Assembly (NCBI RefSeq): GCF_036324505.1 | Contig: NC_086362.1 | Coordinates: forward strand, 12,730,453 to 12,794,452 | Direction: 5' to 3' | Source of the DNA: Eleginops maclovinus | Taxonomy: Eukaryota > Chordata > Actinopteri > Perciformes > Eleginopidae | Length of the DNA stretch: 64,000 bases | In this document: piece after piece, positions 1 through 19,699 of the stretch | Position numbering within the stretch: position 1 is the first letter of the stretch | How the letters are laid out: every line of letters begins with the position of its first letter | Notes under the pieces: generated by a model | The model's database searches: none | Seen by the model: only the letters and a program-made list of their open reading frames with translations | Told to the model about the DNA's origin: nothing | Program-made: the position numbers and the translations under genes

Positions 1-2
1 GC

Positions 3-3000
3 TCTAACATTATATATGACGAGGATGTCAAAGCAGTTCAGGATGCTGTTGTAGGGCTTATGAACTGCTCAGGTAACACCAAACATTTATATTTACCAAT
101 ATGACACATTATGCACTGTAAGCAAAACATGAGAACAGAACCTCATTCACTGAAATACCAGAGTTTTCTTAGCATTAAGTTGAAGGTTTTTTCTTATAAA
201 TTCATCAAAATACCACAAAATCCATTTTTGTAATGACGTACAATATTTTGTTTTGTCTTCTGTAGTTTCAGACTGTGTTTACAACATCACAACTCCTCCT
301 GTAGTTGATAAAACCGAAGCAGATTTGAGAGGTCAGTATTTTTCACAAAATTCCTCAGTGTGATCTGTTGATCTTTTTAAGTGTCAAAACAAAATGTTGG
401 GGATGCCATTGGACATCTTAATCAATTGTACAAATGTTGGATAATTTCAGGCATGCTCCTATAATCCTTGTGACTAACTCACAGTTAGGTGCTTAGAGAT
501 ACTCTCCACTCCAAATGTGTTTTCTTATTTTTATGCTCCCTAAAATATCTGACCTTTATATACTGGCCTTTATCCATGCACAGTTTTTTTTGACCAGAGG
601 GGTGTTTTCACATTCCTCTCCTTGGAGGGGGAGATGTCTCCGAACTTGTGTAAAATCTGAGATTCAACGTTAGCAAGCTAGATAACAAATTAAAAAACTG
701 CGTATTGCCCCTAACAAGCAAACTGACATATCTCAATATGGAAAAAGTCTTTGACACAACACCATTAAATGAACCTGATACATCCAGAGCAGAATAAAAT
801 TGTTGGAACGGAGTAAAATTATTAGAATTAGCAAATTGAAAGTTTCAACTGCAAAAGTGTGAAGTTTTGGCTGTTTACCGGACCCTTACAATCACTCATG
901 CTGCATTAGCAACTGCGGGCTACAAGCTAACAAGCTAACACGCAGCATAAAAAAGATGCTAACTAGAGTTTAGTAGAATTCACTTGACTCTTCGTGTCTG
1001 TGTTTTCTCACCAGGTTTTTGTGAAAGAGTTGTGGACGATGCAGGTATTATTAAATTCTACGAAATTGCAAATGTTTCTGGAGTCATCACGTGTGTGACA
1101 GTATGTAGCAGTTTACATACCAAGACTAAACAATGCTACAACAAAGGAATGTGCAGAGTGTACAGCAACGTTGGAGCTCTTTGTCAGTAAGTAGATTGGT
1201 TTATCAGTTTTGTTCTTTAAATAAATGTTCTGTATCATAAACACATCCGCTATATGTGGTCTTTAGGATGATTAGTAAGCAGTGGTTTAATTGAGAGGTG
1301 GGAACTCTACCGTGAGATACTATACTAAACTAGACCTTAACATTTTTGGAAGATATGGTTGTATAGAAGTCTATGAGAAAATGACCCAACTTCTTACTTG
1401 ATTCAACATGATGTTCCTTTCGTAAATTATTGACCCATTTAGAGCATATTTTACTTTAAGGCAACGCTACCTTGTGATTTACTACATGCTACTATGGGAT
1501 ATGCGTAGAATACGTTCTAGAATTACACTAGATGTCTGAGTTTTTTCTCCAACTTCTTTATCCATAAAGAGGGGTAATATGTCATCTTTCTCTCATAGCG
1601 TTGTGAAGCACCTTGAGATAACGTTGTTTTTAAAGTGTGCTATAGAAATACAATGCATTATTGTTATTATTATTTCTCCCAGTTATCTTTAAAGATTCCC
1701 AGGGATCCTTGTTATATATATCGACAGACCTGTTATTGCAGAGGTTCATTTAAAATGATTTAGAACTTTTAGATAAGTTCCTTTTTGCTGCTTTATTTGA
1801 CTTGTTTACCACAGTTGTACACTGTTTAACTTTGTTCCTGCTTCTCTGTTTCAGTTGCATAAACCAGGATTCCACTTGGTACTTGGGTGATGATTGTAGC
1901 CTCCCGATATCGAGGACCGGTTTCTACATAGGCATATCTCTGACCTTGGGTTTCCTGTTGTTGAGTGTGGGAGGGTTAACTGTATTCCTGCTGCTCAACA
2001 AACGCAAACAAAAAATGTAAGGCTATTGAAGACATTAAATACAAATTTGTTAACCAAAGATTTCTTTTGTGTATCAGGAATATTAAAATATCAGAGTAGT
2101 ATGAAGAGTTCAATGCAGATAATCTACTCTTACTATCAAGTCATTATAAAGTGTCGATTTCATTTATTAAAATATTCATTCTTACCAAATGCTTTTGAAA
2201 ACAGTTTGTGACAGTGTTGGCCAATAGTGTTCGAATTTAATCAAAGACTTAAAAACGTTATGCTCATGGTTAGTATAATTAACATTTAATTTTAACATTT
2301 TTCAAATGCCTTCTATGTTTGCAGGAAGGAAGATATTAAAAACCAGCAGGTAAACCAGTGGATGACTGAGGACTTGGAGTGGTCAAGATCCAACAGCTCC
2401 GATTTCAAAGTTAATGCCGGTAAGTTTGTCAGCTATTGTAAAATACAAACTTCATTTTCAAATGTGCGTTTGTAAGCCAAGCAATTTAAATTTGACCAGG
2501 GTAAAGCCTGGGGCTATTTTAGGCAATACCAGCATGTGTGTGATCGTAAAATGATCGGTTGACCATGAATTAACTAGCTTTGTACTTACTTGTTTACTTT
2601 ATGCTTCATGCAAGGCTTTCAGCTGCTTCTCATTGTTCTTCAAATGCATTTGAAAGCCCTCGTTCAAATAAAAGACCTAGTTTCCTTTTCCTGGAAATTT
2701 GCCTCCCAATAAGAGACCATATTCTTCATGACCCTGGTCACTCAAACTATAGCTAACTAGTCATGCATAGTAGCATATTTGAGACTAGTGGAATCCATGG
2801 GATAATGGGATCTCAGCAACTTTTAAATCCAATATTTAAATGTATTTAATTAATGACGGAATTTGGTCAATAAGCTGCCCTGAAAATGTTAAACCATTTT
2901 TATTCATTTTATTAATTTGGTAGTCACTGCTCTCTGCATAATTTTACAAGCTAGAACTATACTGGTGGTTGTGTGTGAATCTCCCATTAACCCTTGTTGT

Positions 3001-3587
3001 TCTATTTTTAGGAGGGCTCAGAAACCCTTCATTCACACAGGATGAATCAGACCAGGAGGATCTAGGATCTAGATGTACTGCACCTTTCTACGCTCTCACG
3101 TCACCGTCTTTGGATCCTGACAGCAGAGGGTTTAGCGGTTCAGGTAACCTAATCTGAGTATTAAAATATAAAAGGATTTAAAATGATTTTCCATTACTTT
3201 TGATTACCTTTATATCAAGTGCAACTCAAATGAATACAAGGTTTCAAGGTTTCAAGGTTTTATTGGTCATATGCACAGCATATACAACGTATATGTTGGC
3301 AATGAAAATCTTATGTCGCGTGCTCCTCCAACAACTCAACATACATGGTGCGAATAAGATAAATACAATAGTGCAAAAAGAGAGAAGAATATTTACAATA
3401 TCAACAATAAAGATTTGAGGATGTGAAATATATACATATGTGGAATACATTGAAAGTATTTAAATACTTTACACTGTTGAATGAGGAGGTATGGACAGAT
3501 GCATATATTACGTATAACAGATGTATATGGCAGATATGTATAATATATAGATATGTGTACTATAAACAGATATGTATGGCAGATGTG

Positions 3588-3627
<40 letters not shown>

Positions 3628-4433
3628 GTGTGTACTATAAACAGATGTGAGTAGACATTCACAGAGCTCAGGAGTTCAGCAGTCTTATAGCCTGTGGTAT
3701 AAAACTGTCTCTGAGTCTGGTGGTCTTGGTCCGGATGCTGCGGTACCGTCTGCCAGAAGGCAGCAGACAGAACAGATTGTTGCTGGGGTGATGGGGGTCC
3801 TTTAATATCCTACCGGCCTTCTTCCTACACCGCTGGGCGTAGAGGTCCTCCATGGATGGCAGCTCCGTCCTGGTGATCAGCAGTTTTCACCACCCTCTGT
3901 AGAGTCTTACGGTTGAGGGCGGTGCAACTGCCATACCAGGCAGTGATGCAGCCAGTCAGGATACTCTGGATGGTGCACAAGGGAGATACATAACAATTAA
4001 ATGTTTTGACCTTAGAAAAGAGGAAACCAAGATATTTAGGATCAAAATGTTTTTGTTATTTATAGGCAAACCTGCCTTTCATTCAGCATATTCAGGCACT
4101 AACCTACACACCAACAATGAATCACATGAGCAAATACTAGAATTAAAGAAAACAGAAAGAAAATCTCTAACATCATTTGTTGGGATATTATAAAGAAGCT
4201 GATGAATATAACCCCTTGTTAAGTACATTATTATTATTTTTACATAGATAGTTAATAAATGGTTAGATATTAGTTTCTGGTCTATTTATTTTGGTATCAT
4301 AAACAAGCAGAAAATGATGTACGTATATAGTGCCATTGGTGCAACAATTAACTATGAAAATAACAAATTATAGTGTCCAAGTGTTTTTCTCATTTCAATA
4401 ATCATGCTTTTTGTTATTATTTCCACAGATTAG
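3..4433 (+). CDS. Membrane mucin, MUC3/MUC12/MUC17-like (3' part, 5' end outside window)
   Basis: Exons read as 3-72, 272-331, 1015-1186, 1855-2016, 2325-2419, 3012-3143 and 4429-4433. All introns are GT/AG and the phases agree, giving 231 residues to a TAG at 4431. Residues 1-66 look like the C-terminal part of a SEA module. Residues 70-115 form a Cys-rich EGF-like module (C70, C74, C84, C90, C100, C102, C115) including the motif STWYLGDDC. Residues 124-148 are a hydrophobic transmembrane helix followed by the stop-transfer run NKRKQK, and about 80 tail residues follow. Order and motifs match the end of human MUC17/MUC12 (for example HWYWGETC before the membrane helix). By family these are O-glycosylated epithelial surface mucins; the tandem-repeat ectodomain and the SEA cleavage site would lie upstream of base 1. 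The position near ache supports the call. Which MUC paralogue it equals cannot be told. Confidence 0.85.
1585..1672 (+). repeat. LINE 3'-tail-like relic in mucin intron
   Basis: The stretch resembles the common teleost LINE tail in which a 'gaagcaccttgagata' segment is followed by 'gtgctatagaaatac' and a TTA-rich end. It lies between mucin exons at 1186 and 1855. Identified from memory of the consensus only. Confidence 0.4.
3237..3979 (-). mobile_element. L2/CR1-type LINE 3' fragment
   Basis: On the minus strand 3668-3853 reads as the conserved end of a non-LTR reverse transcriptase ORF: a segment with RCRKKAGRILKDPHHPSNN, then LLPSGRRYRSIRTKTTRLRD and a stop. Upstream minus-strand sequence (3855-3979) gives further frameshifted homology (GCITAWYGSCTALNRK). 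Downstream the element runs into a 3' UTR that ends in tandem TTGAAACC-type units at 3237-3262, typical of teleost L2 tails. It is 5'-truncated, with an A/T microsatellite inside, and sits in the last mucin intron in antisense. Not capable of mobility. Confidence 0.75.
3591..3621. repeat. (TA)n microsatellite
   Basis: About 30 bp of alternating T and A inside the 3' UTR of the minus-strand LINE fragment. Confidence 0.85.
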
Positions 4434-5095
4434 GATCAGCAGACCTCAGATCAGGCCCCCCTCGGAAGTCTAAGTCTCCCCTTTCGACCCTAACTTGTTC
4501 TCGATGATGATTTTTCTTTTTGCTGCCTAAGATAAACATCTGAAACGCATCAGTTATCATTTCTATTGCTTTGCATGTGAAATGCAGCAGCTGTTCTAGT
4601 TATGAATACATATATTTTAGATATTTTTTATTATTTCCTGATTTATTTATTGATTTTATTGCTTTATTTATGAGTCTATTGAACAAAATCTACCTTTTGT
4701 CGACATCGTGTCAGAGTGCAATCGATTCACTTCTGTGTTCATTTAAGAGGCCGTAGGTAGGTGCCGTTGTATTGGAACACATTAGGGCGGGCTCAATCCT
4801 AAATTAGAGACTTCAAATGTCACTTTGCAGCACATAAGCACTTCGATGAGACATCAGGACAACACTGATAAGTGTCGTTTATTATCCAGAGGATTAAGGA
4901 CTATTTGAGGTATAATCTGAATGTTTTGAGTTTGTTGAATTTGCTCAGTCTGTCAGCCAATGATGATTGAAATCTGAGGCAGGAGTGCAGTCAAGAGGAA
5001 TGAAGGTGTTTTGATTATTTGCACTGTTAGTAGTTTTCACCTTAAGGTGGTGGATGCACTTTATCTAAATAAAAATGAACTGTTGTCAAACATTT
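4434..5095 (+). other. Probable 3' UTR of the mucin gene
   Basis: AT-rich non-coding sequence follows the TAG stop, with an AATAAA signal at 5068-5073 and a T-rich stretch shortly after. The final exon would be almost wholly untranslated, since only five coding bases precede the stop. Mature RNA end is inferred. Confidence 0.55.
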
Positions 5096-5697
5096 TTTCA
5101 GAGTGAGTCATTTTAGCTGACTTTATATTTCATCTGTAGTCTCTAGAAAAATGTTACCCTAAAAAGTGTCGGAATGAAATGAAATGAAATTTATAAAGTT
5201 TGAAATATAATGAAAAGAGAAGATTGAACTTGCAGTAAATGATAAGAAATAAATTGGACATAATTATATTACATGGGTGTGGATTAAATAAAACATGCAG
5301 CACGAGAAGCAATGAAAAAAGGAAAAGCAGACGGATCGGTAGCTGTGGCTGAACATGTAATATTATAAGAATGACTTACATGATAGAACTTCTAGGACAT
5401 TACACCCACCTTTTTTTACTAGGGTGGATATTAACCTGCAAATCAAATCTTTAATATTGTGAAACCATCAAATGTTCTGGAGATATAGATGCCTAGGGCA
5501 AATGAGCAAAAATAAGCAACTACATGATTAGCAAATGTATTTACTGCACCAACACAGACAGGTGTGTTGCTTGATTTTATGCAACGTTATACTGTTACTT
5601 TCATACATTTTTCAAGGCATTTTTAACTTTTTACCTTTTTCTTCACAAATTGAGTTACTAGCTACTTTTCAGATTTGAATTTATGATGCAGAATATA
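5096..5697. other. Intergenic, no gene seen
   Basis: AT-rich sequence between the mucin polyadenylation signal and the Tc1 element. No exon-like ORF or recognised repeat apart from a short GAAAT run near 5175-5190. The stretch ends in the TA dinucleotide (5696-5697) used as target by the Tc1 insertion. Confidence 0.5.
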
Positions 5698-5911
5698 CAG
5701 TGGTATGCAAAAGTTTGGGCACCCCTTAGGAAAACCACTGCATCAGTTTGTCACTTGCTGAGCTTTTGAAGCAGCAACTTCATTTTAACATATGTTATAC
5801 CTTATGGTAACAGAAACATCTCAGTAGTGAAATAACTTTTATTGGTCAAACAGAAACATGTTTATGTGCATTCAAACAAAAATAGGCATGTGCATAAATT
5901 TGGGCACCCCT
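5698..5911 (+). repeat. Left terminal inverted repeat with IR/DR motifs
   Basis: The outer motif TTTGGGCACCCCT is at 5714-5726 and an identical inner copy at 5899-5911. These are the probable transposase binding sites of the Tc1-like element. Confidence 0.8.
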
Positions 5912-5925
5912 AAGAAATAATTCCA

Positions 5926-6984
5926 TTAATATTTAGTATTGCCTCCTTTTGCTGCAATAACGGCCTGTAGACGCCTCCTGTAGCCACAGACAAGTCCCTT
6001 AAGCCTGGCAGGTGGTATTTTGGCCCATTCTTCCACACAAAACGTCTCCAGTTCAGTCAGGTTTCTTGGCCTCCGTGCATGGACAGCCTTCTTCAAATAA
6101 ATCCATACATTTTCAATGATGTTAAGGTCTGGGGACTGGGATGGCCATTCCAGAACATTGTACCTGTGCTTCTGCATGAATTCCTTGGTGGATTTTGATC
6201 GGTGCTTAGGATCATTGTCCTGCTGAAAAATCCAACCCCGGCGTAGCTTCAACTTTGTGACTGACTCTAGAACATTCTTGTCAAGAATCTCCTGGTACTG
6301 TAAGGAATTCATGTGGCCCTCAACTTTAACAAGTTTTCCAGTACCTGTGCTAGCCACACAGCCCCATAACATGATAGATCCTCCACCAAATTTTACAGTG
6401 GGCAACAAGTTCTTTTCATTGAATGCAGTGTGTTTTTTTCGCCATGCATACCTGTTCATGTTATGACCAAATAACTCAATCTTGGTCTCATCTGACCACA
6501 GTATTTTGTTCCAAAATGCTTCTGGCTTGTCCAGATGTGCTTTTGCATACCTCATGCGACTCTTCTTGTGATTAACACTCAGGAAAGGCTTTTTGCACAT
6601 CACCCTTCCAATGAGCTCTTCCTGGTGCAAAGTACGCTGGATTGTGGAACGGTGAACAACTACACCATCAGCAGCCAGATGTTGTTGTAGTTCTCTGGAG
6701 GTGGTCTGTGGCTTCTCTGTGACCATTTTCACCATCCTTCGCCTGTGCCTTTCCCCTATTTTTGTCGGCCTACCACATCTTTCCTTCACACGGACTGTTC
6801 CTGTGGCCTTCCATTTCACAACTACGTTTCTGACTGTGGAGACAGACAGTTTAAACCTGTCAGATAATTTTTTGTACCCTTCTCCTAATTTATAATGTTG
6901 GATTATCTTAGCTTTCAGGTCAGTGGAGAGTTGTTTTGAGGTCCCCATCTTGCCACTCCCTAAGAAAGAACCTAGGCCAGGCAC
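5926..6984 (-). CDS. Tc1-like transposase, uninterrupted ORF
   Basis: 352 residues from the first ATG. The usual Tc1 N-terminus (MGTSKQLS) begins at the second ATG (codon 13, bases 6946-6948), which is probably the true start and gives 340 residues, the normal family length. The N-terminal part is a paired-like double helix-turn-helix DNA-binding region with a GRPTK linker between the two halves. The catalytic DDE domain shows D in WSDETK, D in QQDNDPKH and E in NIIENVW; the last D and E are separated by 34 residues, the Tc1 DD34E spacing. The Gly-rich box reads VKFGGGSIMLWGC. No internal stop or frameshift is visible. The enzyme would bind the inner and outer repeats of the element and cut and paste it into TA sites. 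Whether it is expressed or active cannot be seen. Confidence 0.93.
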   Translation of the reverse strand: MPGLGSFLGSGKMGTSKQLSTDLKAKIIQHYKLGEGYKKLSDRFKLSVSTVRNVVVKWKATGTVRVKERCGRPTKIGERHRRRMVKMVTEKPQTTSRELQQHLAADGVVVHRSTIQRTLHQEELIGRVMCKKPFLSVNHKKSRMRYAKAHLDKPEAFWNKILWSDETKIELFGHNMNRYAWRKKHTAFNEKNLLPTVKFGGGSIMLWGCVASTGTGKLVKVEGHMNSLQYQEILDKNVLESVTKLKLRRGWIFQQDNDPKHRSKSTKEFMQKHRYNVLEWPSQSPDLNIIENVWIYLKKAVHARRPRNLTELETFCVEEWAKIPPARLKGLVCGYRRRLQAVIAAKGGNTKY

Positions 6985-7132
6985 AGCCAGCTATTACCTA
7001 TGTTAAATAGCCTTTTTCATGATTGGTTCCACCTGTCTTTGTAATTGAAGGTCTAATGAGCTAATCAAAGCAATTTTGTGCAGCAACCTGTCAGCTATAA
7101 ATCCGTACAGGTGTTGAAATGAATGCTATTTA

Positions 7133-7347
7133 TAAGGGTGCCCAAACTTTTGCACATCCCATTTTTTGCATTTTATTTTATTATAATAAAACTATGTAAT
7201 GCTACCCTAAGAATTTTGGTCTGGAAAACACTAAAACGTCTACATCTTTGTAGGAAAACAAATGTTGTTGCTGTGATCTTCTATTATAAAGGAAAAGCAA
7301 ATTGTCATGAAATCTCAGAGGGGTGCCCAAACTTTTGCATACCACTG
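7133..7347 (-). repeat. Right terminal inverted repeat with IR/DR motifs
   Basis: The inverted motif appears at 7133-7145 (one mismatch) and 7319-7331, mirroring the left end. The terminus ACCACTG ends at 7347 next to TA. Confidence 0.8.
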
Positions 7348-8340
<993 letters not shown>

Positions 8341-8726
8341 CGTTGAACACAATATGCTAAAGTGTTGCGTATCTTCCTCTTTATCATTGTCCTTTCCCAA
8401 ATTGACCTGTTAAAGAATGTAGTCAATCACCGCAAAATCAGTATAAAACTATCCAACTTCTGTTTTACGTTTGGATGACCTCAATACTAAATATGCAAAT
8501 AAATATGTATTTGTTTATTTTATTTTTTTATACTTGATGTTTTTTTAGGCTGGCGTATTGATGCCTTTACTGTCTCACCATTGCTGGTACTTTATATTAA
8601 TTAAATAGATTATGTTTAGCTTAAAGTTTTATGCTGCTTTTGATAAAGTAGTTTAAACACTTTTTTCATAAATTACAAAACAATTTTGACTCAAGGTGCT
8701 TTTGGTAGGTCTTTGCGGTTTTACTA

Positions 8727-8731
<5 letters not shown>

Positions 8732-8777
<46 letters not shown>
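8732..8777. repeat. (AT)n microsatellite
   Basis: About 46 bp of pure AT alternation. Confidence 0.95.
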
Positions 8778-8781
<4 letters not shown>

Positions 8782-10050
8782 AAGATCAAATGTTAAATGA
8801 ATACCAAAATTGACCAGATATCTTTACCGTTCAAAATATCTAAGAAGTAAGTATGTACTGTCAGTGTGAAGCCACGGGGGGGGTCACTATAGTCTAGTTT
8901 CAACGGATACTTCTATCACTGCATTAAAATGACTTAATGGTTCTCAAATAAGGCAACAGATGGTTAATAATGGAACAAAAAATGGACAACACTTACCCAA
9001 TTGTATATTTAAAATTAAACTTAAATGTGATGTTTTTGTAGCTGAATATATGGAATTTATTTCATTAAAATGTCTATTTACTTGCAAAGGCTTGAAACTC
9101 ACTTGGTGTGTGGCCATTCATCCAATGAACATAATGTCAAAGTTATGTTATTAAAGCATTGGACAAGCCTCATGTCAAGGTTTTTTATTATGGGACAAAA
9201 GGGTCCTTTATTTAAAATAGGCTCATCACTATGTTGAAATATTTCAGCTAGTATTAATAAAATCAAAAGCTGACGTCATTTAAGCAAAATGTGGAAAAGC
9301 AACCCCAGTACATGTCAACTGTTACTTCCTGTATTGTGCAGTGCTGCGAACATATTGAGAACAGTTCCACGGTGAGTTGTAAAGAGGCACACAGTGCGCT
9401 CGCAGCCACAGATGCTGCCTGTCCACATGGCTGAAGAACTACAATACAGAGATTATAGAACACTTTGAAAGGAGCCATTTTTCTCTGTTGGTTGGAATGG
9501 GTTCTTAGAATGTCTGTGAGTGAAAGGCTGATCATATATTAATATATGTTAAGGGCACTCATTTATTTTAATGCCCCTGTGTCTTTTGCTGCATTATGTT
9601 GCTTTTTCTTGTTGGTAATTATTCCTATTTATGTGTTTTTTAAATCATGTACTTCAGAAAATGTTTCAGCAGGTCATACCTATAATTGCACCTCGGTCAT
9701 TAAGGAGGAAACTAGCTATATTTGCATTATTAATTGATCTTAAAACACTGTTTAACAATGTTATAAAACAATTACCCAACCTGGCTTTAATGAAGGTTGT
9801 GTTCCCCTTTAACTGTAGATATATCACAGTAGGACCCTAACATCATTTCTGCAACAAATATGATTATTGAAAACTACGGTGATTTTTCACCCTGCACATG
9901 TTCTTGTGAGATCAATATCATGCTTAGTTATTTTGTAGTTCCATAAAATCCTCACTATATCCTAAATGGTGCTTACAGTGGGAATACAGAAAGACTATGT
10001 TTAAATAAACTGGTAATTCAAAGAATGCTGAAAGACTTTTTTTGATGTTC
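8778..10050. other. Intergenic, no gene seen
   Basis: AT-rich DNA. Short ORFs here have no recognisable motifs and no exon context. Confidence 0.5.
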
Positions 10051-10510
10051 TTTAAAGAGACCCCATTATGAATGTGAAACGCCTCCATTGGACTCCTTTG
10101 TTTACTTCAGGAACATAAGGACATCACAATGTAACACTTGCACTGATATTGGCTAGTGCTCCAATACATTGTACGTGATTTGCTAAGGGGGCGGGACATC
10201 TGTAAGCGGTTGACCAATCACAACAGAGCCGGCTAGCCAATCAAACAGAGCAGACTGGGGTATGGTTTCAGACAGAGGGTGAAAAGAGGGGCTGCAGGAC
10301 AGGCACACTGAAATAATGAACCAGTGACTCTAATTAAATGCATGTCACCGGGCCCCATATAACTGTATTAGGTTAGTTGAAAGCAATGTTTAATATTTAT
10401 TTCAGTCAGAGTGCAGTAAAAGAAAATAAAGAGCTTTTTGAACATTAAAGCATGGAAACATTTCAGAGGCACAAAATACAAATATGAACCTGAAAATGAG
10501 CAGAATACAG
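10051..10510 (+). mobile_element. Family A non-autonomous element, copy 1 (with internal insertion)
   Basis: Starts TTTAAAGAGACCCCATTATG and shares with three other places in this window the segments 'ggctagtgctccaatacatt', 'gcgggacatctgtaagcggt' and 'ttcagacagagggtgaaaag'. It ends near 'gaacctgaaaatgagcag'. Unlike the other copies it is interrupted at 10306-10412. No coding capacity. The imperfect terminal similarity (TTAAAGGGGCCC-like) suggests a MITE, possibly hAT-related, but the superfamily is not shown. Confidence 0.75.
10306..10412 (+). mobile_element. Foldback-type insertion inside family A copy 1
   Basis: Other family A copies read directly from 'cacaggca' into 'gtatgagaaaaataaagagc'. 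Here about 105 bp intervene, containing 'ctctaattaaatgcatgt' and 'ttaggttagttgaaagcaat', which match one arm of the foldback element at 23607-23812. Confidence 0.6.
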
Positions 10511-13337
<2,827 letters not shown>

Positions 13338-13672
13338 TTAAAGGGTCCCTATTATTCTCATTTTTAGGTTCATATCAGTATGTAGTGTCTCTACTGGGAC
13401 ATGTCTCCATGCTTTAATGTTTAAAGCTCTTTATTTTTCTCATACTGCCTGTGCTGCAGCACCTCTTTTCACCCTCTGTCCGAAAACAGAGCCCAGTCTG
13501 CTCTGACTGGTTAGCTAGCCGGCTCTGTAATTAATTGGTTGACCGCTTAGGGATGTCCCACCCCTTTGCCTATTACATACAATGGGTTGTATTGCTAGCC
13601 AATAGAAGCACCAATGTTACATAGTTATGTCACTATGTTCCTGAAGTAAACAAAGAGTCTGATGGAGGCCTT
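13338..13672 (-). mobile_element. Family A non-autonomous element, copy 2 (reverse orientation)
   Basis: Reverse complement of copy 1. Begins TTAAAGGGTCCCTATTATTC and runs through 'accctctgtccgaaaacaga', 'gttgaccgcttagggatgtc' and 'cctgaagtaaacaaagagtc' to about 13672. It has no internal insertion and defines an unbroken element of about 330 bp. Confidence 0.75.
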
Positions 13673-14118
13673 TTGTAGGCAGGGGGCATTTTGCGTCTGT
13701 AAGGTGACTTCTGGAAAAAAACCCTCTTGAAATACATAGATGCTCTGTTCCCAGCAACCACTCCCACAGTATACTTATGTTCCATGGATTTCATATTTGA
13801 ATCCAAACACTGCCAAGTCAAGGGTTTACAGTAAGTGTTTAATCAAAAGTGAAGGCATCAAATAGATAGATCCGGTTTCTGCTCCACAATCAACAGCTAG
13901 ATAAATGTATGCTTAGGCCATTAGGCAGATGGATGGATTGTTGTGTGCCGCAGTGTGGATGACAGTGAACAGTGTGTGCACTTTTAGGGCAGACCGTATT
14001 GATTATGTAATATACAACCAGTGGTGCTGCAATGACTCCTTCTTAATTCTCTGAGAGCTGTTTGCCATTATGCTGAGACAGATACTGTAATGGAGAGGGA
14101 AAGAGGGATGGGGATAGA

Positions 14119-14262
14119 GAAGAAGAAGAAGAAGAAGAAGAAGAAGAAGAAGAAGAAGAAGAAGAAGAAGAAGAAGAAGAAGAAGAAGAAGAAGAAGAAG
14201 AAGAAGAAGAAGAAGAAGAAGAAGAAGAAGAAGAAGAAGAAGAAGAAGAAGAAGAAGAAGAA
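14119..14262 (+). repeat. (GAA)48 trinucleotide array
   Basis: 144 bp of uninterrupted GAA units, flanked by less perfect purine sequence on both sides. Pure purine on the + strand. Confidence 0.97.
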
Positions 14263-14303
14263 GAGAAGGACCGAATGCGATTAATACGACAGGGGAGGAG
14301 GAA

Positions 14304-17649
<3,346 letters not shown>

Positions 17650-18036
17650 CCTCCACAGAGTTGGAGGAAGTATTCAGATGTTTTACTTTACTTGCCTTAC
17701 TATAGTTAAAGTATAAAAAAGTGAAAGTACATTATTAGTACATAATAGTACAAAATTGTTGCATCAAGTAGTTACTGTTGTAGAAAACAAAGATCTGACG
17801 TTTTGTAAAATATTTAAATAATTGTACTGTTTTGTGAATTAAAGAGTTAGTCCACTAGTTAAATTTCTAGTGATGCATTTTGTTAAAAGTAGCTAAAGTG
17901 GTTGTGGAGTATTTTATATTATTTCACTTTTAAATGTAGTGAAGTAGAAGTATAAAATACTAAACGGAAATACTCATGTAAAAACTGAAGCCCAATACTT
18001 GAGTAAATATACTTAGTTACTCTCTACCTTTGCTCA
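17650..18036. mobile_element. Short non-autonomous element, AAGTAAAAGTACT family (family B)
   Basis: The left end 'ttggaggaagtattcagatg' and right end 'tacttagttactctctacct' are roughly inverted relative to each other. The interior is built of AAGTA/TACTT words. The same word-rich element recurs near 36.9, 40.4, 46.5, 47.9 and 49.7 kb and is a common teleost MITE type. Confidence 0.65.
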
Positions 18037-18433
18037 TATTAAGTTGGCAAACAATTTAGTATTCTGAGAGGCTGTGTCCCAATTTAATTAGAATCCATTA
18101 CGAAAGTGCCTGTAAAAAGTGCTATCAGAAATACTTTAATATGCTAGCATTTACATAGAGCATTAATGAACCAAAGGTGGAAAAACAAACAAATGTACAA
18201 TTTAATTATCTCGTACTCTGTGGTTTGGATGTATGATTGGTAAGGATGGGTTTATATTTTGCATGGGACAAACTTATGTTTATTTCAAAACTACAGAGAC
18301 ATGCACACACATGAAAACATTCCCACTATTCTAAGTGTGACTTCCGTCGTATAAGCCTGTGGTATGGTCTGCGAAACAGTTGTGGTCTCCAGTGCCAATA
18401 AAAGCCAACAGTTGTCCCTTTACAAGCCCGGTA

Positions 18434-19684
<1,251 letters not shown>

Positions 19685-19694
19685 TCTCGCGAGA
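19685..19694. promoter_or_regulatory. TCTCGCGAGA palindromic promoter element
   Basis: An exact TCTCGCGAGA palindrome stands at the upstream edge of a locally CpG-rich stretch (about 19680-20120). This motif is a known vertebrate core-promoter element at TATA-less CpG promoters. The nearest downstream gene on the + strand is ache. Confidence 0.5.
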
Positions 19695-19699
19695 GTTGT

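Larger units (their letters stand above)
5698..7347 (-). mobile_element. Complete Tc1/mariner-type transposon, about 1,650 bp
   Basis: The left end starts CAGTGGTATGCAAAAGTTTG and the right end is its reverse complement, finishing at 7347. Both ends are flanked by TA (5696-5697 and 7348-7349), the expected target duplication. A full transposase ORF lies inside on the minus strand. Each end carries two copies of a TTTGGGCACCCCT-like motif about 185 bp apart, the IR/DR arrangement seen in Sleeping Beauty-type elements. Ends, target site and ORF are all preserved, so the copy looks young. The subfamily name is not certain. Confidence 0.93.

Noticed and set aside
14090..14284. Lys-rich ORF of 64 codons
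   Set aside because: It is the (GAA)n/(AAG)n array read as Lys codons, with no gene context.
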